Shown piece by piece: positions 60,279 through 64,000 of a DNA stretch of 64,000 nucleotides (position 1 is the first letter of the stretch; the number at the start of each line of letters is the position of its first letter). Origin of the DNA: Platerodrilus igneus (lineage: Eukaryota; Arthropoda; Insecta; Coleoptera; Lycidae). The stretch lies in the NCBI GenBank assembly GCA_036346225.1, contig JARFIW010001186.1, positions 1,313,501 to 1,377,500 on the forward strand. Reading direction: 5' to 3'. Under the pieces are notes generated by a model. That model had not been told where the DNA came from. It did not search any database and saw nothing but the letters and a program-made list of their open reading frames with translations. Position numbers and translations under genes: made by a program.

Positions 60279-60527
60279 AGGTCCCGGGTTCGAATCCCGA
60301 CACGGTCAGCTTGAAAAATGTTAGGCGGGCATTTTTCATACAAATACACCCTCGTTCGGATGAGAGGTAAAATGGAGTTCCCGTGTGTGAGCGTTGTCAC
60401 GCGCGTTAAGGATCCTTACCTTTCTTGGAGCAGCAAGAGGTCAACAAAATTCAAATTTTTCAGGTCAAAAACTCGCTTCCTGGCCAATGTAGTACCTTCG
60501 GGTGGAGCATTGGAAAATCACATGTAA
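60279..60527 (+). mobile_element. tRNA-derived SINE, copy 3 (5'-truncated)
   Basis: Starts aggtcccgggttcgaatcccg, so the A-box half of the tRNA head is missing while the B box is intact. The body and 3' end (ggagcattggaaaatca-catgtaa) match copies 1 and 2. The near-perfect target duplication right at the truncated start shows the truncation happened during insertion. Confidence 0.88.
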
Positions 60528-60542
60528 GGTAAGCATGTAGCA
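60528..60542. repeat. Target-site duplication (right) of SINE copy 3
   Basis: ggtaagcatgtagca, partner of 60264-60278. Confidence 0.75.
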
Positions 60543-60849
60543 TTGAATGAGTACATAAGATTTATTCGGCCTACGTTTTAGCGTTGACTGATACAGTCAA
60601 CGGTTTTAGCGTGTGCTGCCAGATAACCGCACCGTATTATTTTCTTGCGTTCAGGAACTGAAATTATAAGTTTGTGAAGTCGCTTTACATATAATAAGTG
60701 TGTTTTTTGTAATATGGAGAACCATAAATTTGTAATTGATGAGTTTTAACAAACAAATTTTCAACAAACAGTTTTCAAGAAAAACTGGAAATTATTAAAA
60801 ATGAAAGACCTTGTCCCGATTAACCTGATTTAATTACCAAACATAAAAA

Positions 60850-62745
60850 TAAAAAGGAGGAACACACACGGCATTTTTTGGTATCACAATGCACATCGAT
60901 TCCATAGATTACGGGTTGTTCGAAATTAAGCAAACTGTTCTGCTGGCCCTGTTTATTATTTTCGACTTTCGAGTGATAATGGCGTGTAGACTAAAAATAG
61001 GTTTTCTGATCTAAGTCATCTGTCTCCGGCACAAGATAAACACGAACAAACGGTCTCAAGTGCATTTTGATTCCTTTGTAAAATGTAAATTGTTTGGCAA
61101 GCAGCGAATTGATTCAGAACACAAGTCGAACATAAACCAACACAACCAGCAGGTAAAAAAATAGAGACATTCTTAAAAGACTTATAAATGCAATTTACTC
61201 TTTATTCAAACAGGAGCTTCCTTTGAGAGGCCACGATGAATCAAGTACGTCTTTTAATAAAAGAAACCATTTAAAATTGTTGGACGCCCTTAGGGTTTAT
61301 GATTCTCTTCGTGATTCGCATTTAAAAAATGCAACTGTGTTTCGAGTTACTTCTCCAGCTTACAGAATGACATTGTAACAGCACTAAGTGATGTTATATT
61401 AGATGAAATAAAAAAGAAATTAACACGGGTACTTTTGTATTTATTATGCTGAATGAAGCATCATATGCAATGTGCAAATATTAACTGTCAACTGTGATAT
61501 AGTACGTCAGAGATAGCGTTTCCTCTGAGCGTTTTGTGGGGTTCAAAGATGTCAGCTTGAACAAACTGCAAATTGAGTATTTGATCATGTAACTGATATT
61601 ATAACAATTTAATTTAGGTGCCAAATTAGTCGGACAAACATATGACGGGGCTACTGTGATGAGTGGTCACTTAAACGGACTTCAGACCAAAGTTATAAAA
61701 GCGTACCAAAAAGCTCTATTTACACATTATTATGCGCATGTATTAAACTTAGTTCTACAACAAGGCTTGTCTAACATCAAATAGTGCGGAACTTTTTTCA
61801 AACCCTTAGTGGACTATAGGAATTTTTTCACACTCCTCCAAAAGGAAAATTGAACTAAAAGATTTCGTTCAGAAAAAAATAGCTTCAGTGGCCCCTACAA
61901 AATGGAACTTCACATCTCGGTTAGTTCATACAGTCAACGAGTATCATAAGCAATTCGTTGAGTTTTTTTGAGTGGTTAATTAATAAATCAAGTGAATGGG
62001 ATGCGGATGCGATTGTAAAAGTAATGAAATTTTTATCATTTTTGGCCGATTTAAAACAATTTTATTTTAGAAATCTTTACAAAATTGTTTTCCTACACAG
62101 ATGTATCGTATAATGTTTTGCAGGCAACAACAACATACCTGACATCGTTTCTCAACTAGAAAAAACAGAGATGATGTAAATTTTGAAGCACTTTGAAAAT
62201 CGGAAACATTTCAAAAAGAAGCCAGGAACTAAAAGACGTCGATGTGATTATGGTAACCTGACTTATCACCGACTATACCATGCAATTATTGACAATATTG
62301 TAAAGCAGATAAAAACAAGGTATAGCTGGTTTTTTGAACTGGCATTTTTCATCTCTTCACCCATCAAAAATTTGAACATTACCAACAAAATTTTCCTAAT
62401 GAACTTATAAATACTTTAAGATTAATTTAAGGAACCACATTCGATTACGTTCTTCTTAAAAGTGAACTAAGTGTTGTTTACACGAACTCCTAATTTCAAG
62501 GTATGCCTATTTTTGAACTTGTTCGGTTTATGAAAAATAACGATTTAATATCTGGATTTAAAGAAGAGTACAAGCTGGTACAGCTTATTTTGACAATTCC
62601 CAGTACTACAAGCTCCGTTGAAAGTTCATTTTCAGCTTTAAAGCGAATTAATTCTTACTGCAGGTGTACCCAAGAACAAGATCGTTTGAGCGGTTTAGAT
62701 TTAAGTTTAATTTCAATGAAAAAGAACTGCTGCACTGCTTAAAAT
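60850..62745 (+). pseudogene. hAT-superfamily (TTF/ZMYM1-like) transposase pseudogene
   Basis: Blocks in order: KLFCWPCLLFS (~60928-60960, TTF-type zinc-finger region), FSDLSHLSPAQDKHE (~61000-61040), REILKRLINAIY-like and ELPLRGHDESS (~61165-61245, DUF4371 start), SNSLQNDIVTALSDVILDEI (~61350-61410), LVGQTYDGATVMSG (~61622-61665, catalytic Asp motif), THYYAHVLNLVLQQG (~61720-61762), SVAPTKWNFTSRLVHTV (~61880-61935), and the C-terminal dimerisation motif SSVESSFSALKRINSYCR (~62610-62665) ending at 62742. Stops near 61783 and several frameshifts inactivate it. It is much better preserved than the relic at 36790-38400. TIRs and the 8-bp duplication were not found. Confidence 0.92.
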
Positions 62746-64000
62746 TGAAAGACTGTTTTTATGATTTAGTGATCGAAAAGTTTTTGACCAAAGCATGAAA
62801 ACTAAAGTTAATTTATAAATAAGTAAAAGATGTTTTAGACTATTCAAAGAAAATTGTTTTACTGATATGTGGAATAATTAATTAATTTATATTTCTTCCG
62901 TCATAATCGAAGGGTAACATGTAACAACAATAGTACGGGTTATTCATATTCTACAACGGTGCCAACGCTGTCTTGTGAGTGAGCAAGTACATACAATTTC
63001 TTGTAAGTTGGCAGACGTCGGCTAAACAAGAGTCTAGTTAGCGACGCTATTAGCGGAGCGTGCATGTTTTAGTGCACCATTTATTTGTTTGTGATATCAA
63101 TGCACTTTAGAGTTGCCCAGAGTGGGATAAGGAAATTCAAGGTATTTATACCATGCATAACATAATTGATATACTTTTTGAAATAAGTACATGTACTTGT
63201 ATACCAACTGCCCACACTATTTAGTAATAGTCATTATTGCTTTTTATTGCAATTGGTCCTTCCTTATAAATTTTAAATTACTCCCATTCATCATGTACGA
63301 TCAACCTATAACAATAATTTAATGTACTACAGAAATTGAAAAAGATTACAGTAATAGTTTCTCGGCTATTATTGTCTTGCTCCATTTTTATTTAGCGTTT
63401 TTCAATCAAAAAATAAAAAATAATTACGACTTATTATAAGTTCTTTTAAATTACAGAATTTACTAGTAAAAAACATGTATGTGGCAAGTATGAAAAACAA
63501 TAGTATCTATGCATGTAAATTATCGACAAAAGTCGTTAGCATACAGCACACCCAGTATATGGTATCACGATACGCCACTGAAGTAAATGTCATTTGAATG
63601 TTTTGTGTAAGAAAAGAACATTACTTTTTATTAATAAATCACAAAGACCATTTTTAGTATTGACGCACTTTAGTATGAAATTTTAACTGAAAAGTTTTTC
63701 AATTTTATATCTATTTGCAATTTGAATAAAATGTATAAAGATAGTCGAAGAATATGTATATACAAATTTCTGAATGCAAATTTCAAATATTTAGAGATTT
63801 GGTTTTAGTAAGTTGAATAGTGAGTCAATTATGTTTAAATAGAGCAGGTGTTTGAAACGTCATGACTCTCAGAGGTATCCCCTGGAAGCATTGATTAAGA
63901 ATTTGGTTTGATTGAGGTGCAATTTCTATTGACTCTAACTAGATCTGTAAGGTAGAGATGTATATGACATTTTGCGCCATCATCTACGGCAAAGACGTTC
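62746..64000. other. No gene recognised
   Basis: AT-rich. The 3' end of the hAT element should lie near its start, but no terminal repeat was found. Confidence 0.4.

Noticed and set aside
60279..60350. tRNA gene suggested by GGTTCGAATCC
   Set aside because: The 5' half of a cloverleaf is absent, and the sequence is inside a repeated element with target duplications; it is a SINE B box.

Overview
This is animal nuclear DNA, most likely from an insect with a large, AT-rich, transposon-loaded genome. The evidence is one clear ELAV/Hu-family neuronal RNA-binding-protein exon with a eukaryotic splice donor (minus strand, about 30.1-30.3 kb), Tc1/mariner, pogo/Tigger, hAT and piggyBac relics, a tRNA-derived SINE family, a LINE, and an env-carrying errantivirus-like (insect endogenous retrovirus) wreck. 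The species cannot be named from the sequence.

Layout. 0-3.8 kb: compound GT microsatellite, SINE copy 1 with a perfect 15-bp target duplication, and a small LTR-type direct-repeat remnant with a G-rich polypurine tract. 3.86-3.99 kb: N-terminal part of a THAP zinc finger. 5.6-6.9 kb: mariner (D34D). 6.9-7.8 kb: MITE-like inverted repeat. 8.7-10.2 kb: second mariner-type transposase (spacing DD41D) split by a LINE-tailed insertion with target duplication. 12.0-13.7 kb: Tc1-like element with ~226-bp inverted repeats and a transposase intron. 18.8-24.1 kb: decayed errantivirus-like provirus (gag, RT, integrase, env). 30.1-30.3 kb: ELAV exon. 31.4-31.8 kb: mariner fragment. 36.8-38.4 kb: hAT relic. 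38.9-39.85 kb: SINE copy 2 at the edge of a decayed ~108-bp tandem satellite. 41.45-44.9 kb: pogo/Tigger element with many subterminal copies of its end motif. 45.05-45.7 kb: internally deleted mariner. 46.4-47.2 kb: second, different Tigger transposase. 47.2-54.6 kb: large imperfect inverted-repeat structure. 55.24-57.05 kb: piggyBac with TTAA flanks. 57.9-60.5 kb: LINE, a 93-bp tandem array ending in the same LINE tail, and SINE copy 3. 60.85-62.75 kb: second hAT transposase.

How it fits together. The only convincing host gene is the ELAV-family gene, transcribed on the minus strand. Its first coding exon ends inside RRM1. I found no continuation at lower coordinates, so bases 1-30086 are probably a very long intron and 30286-64000 is 5' intron/UTR or intergenic DNA. 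Every transposase and reverse transcriptase carries stops, frameshifts, deletions or lost catalytic residues, so none looks autonomous. The non-autonomous families (SINE, LINE-tailed repeat) show the cleanest insertion signatures. No new biochemical system is evident. The most unusual items are the large inverted-repeat structure, the shared tail of the LINE and a non-autonomous element with variable 93-bp monomer number, and the multi-copy SINE.
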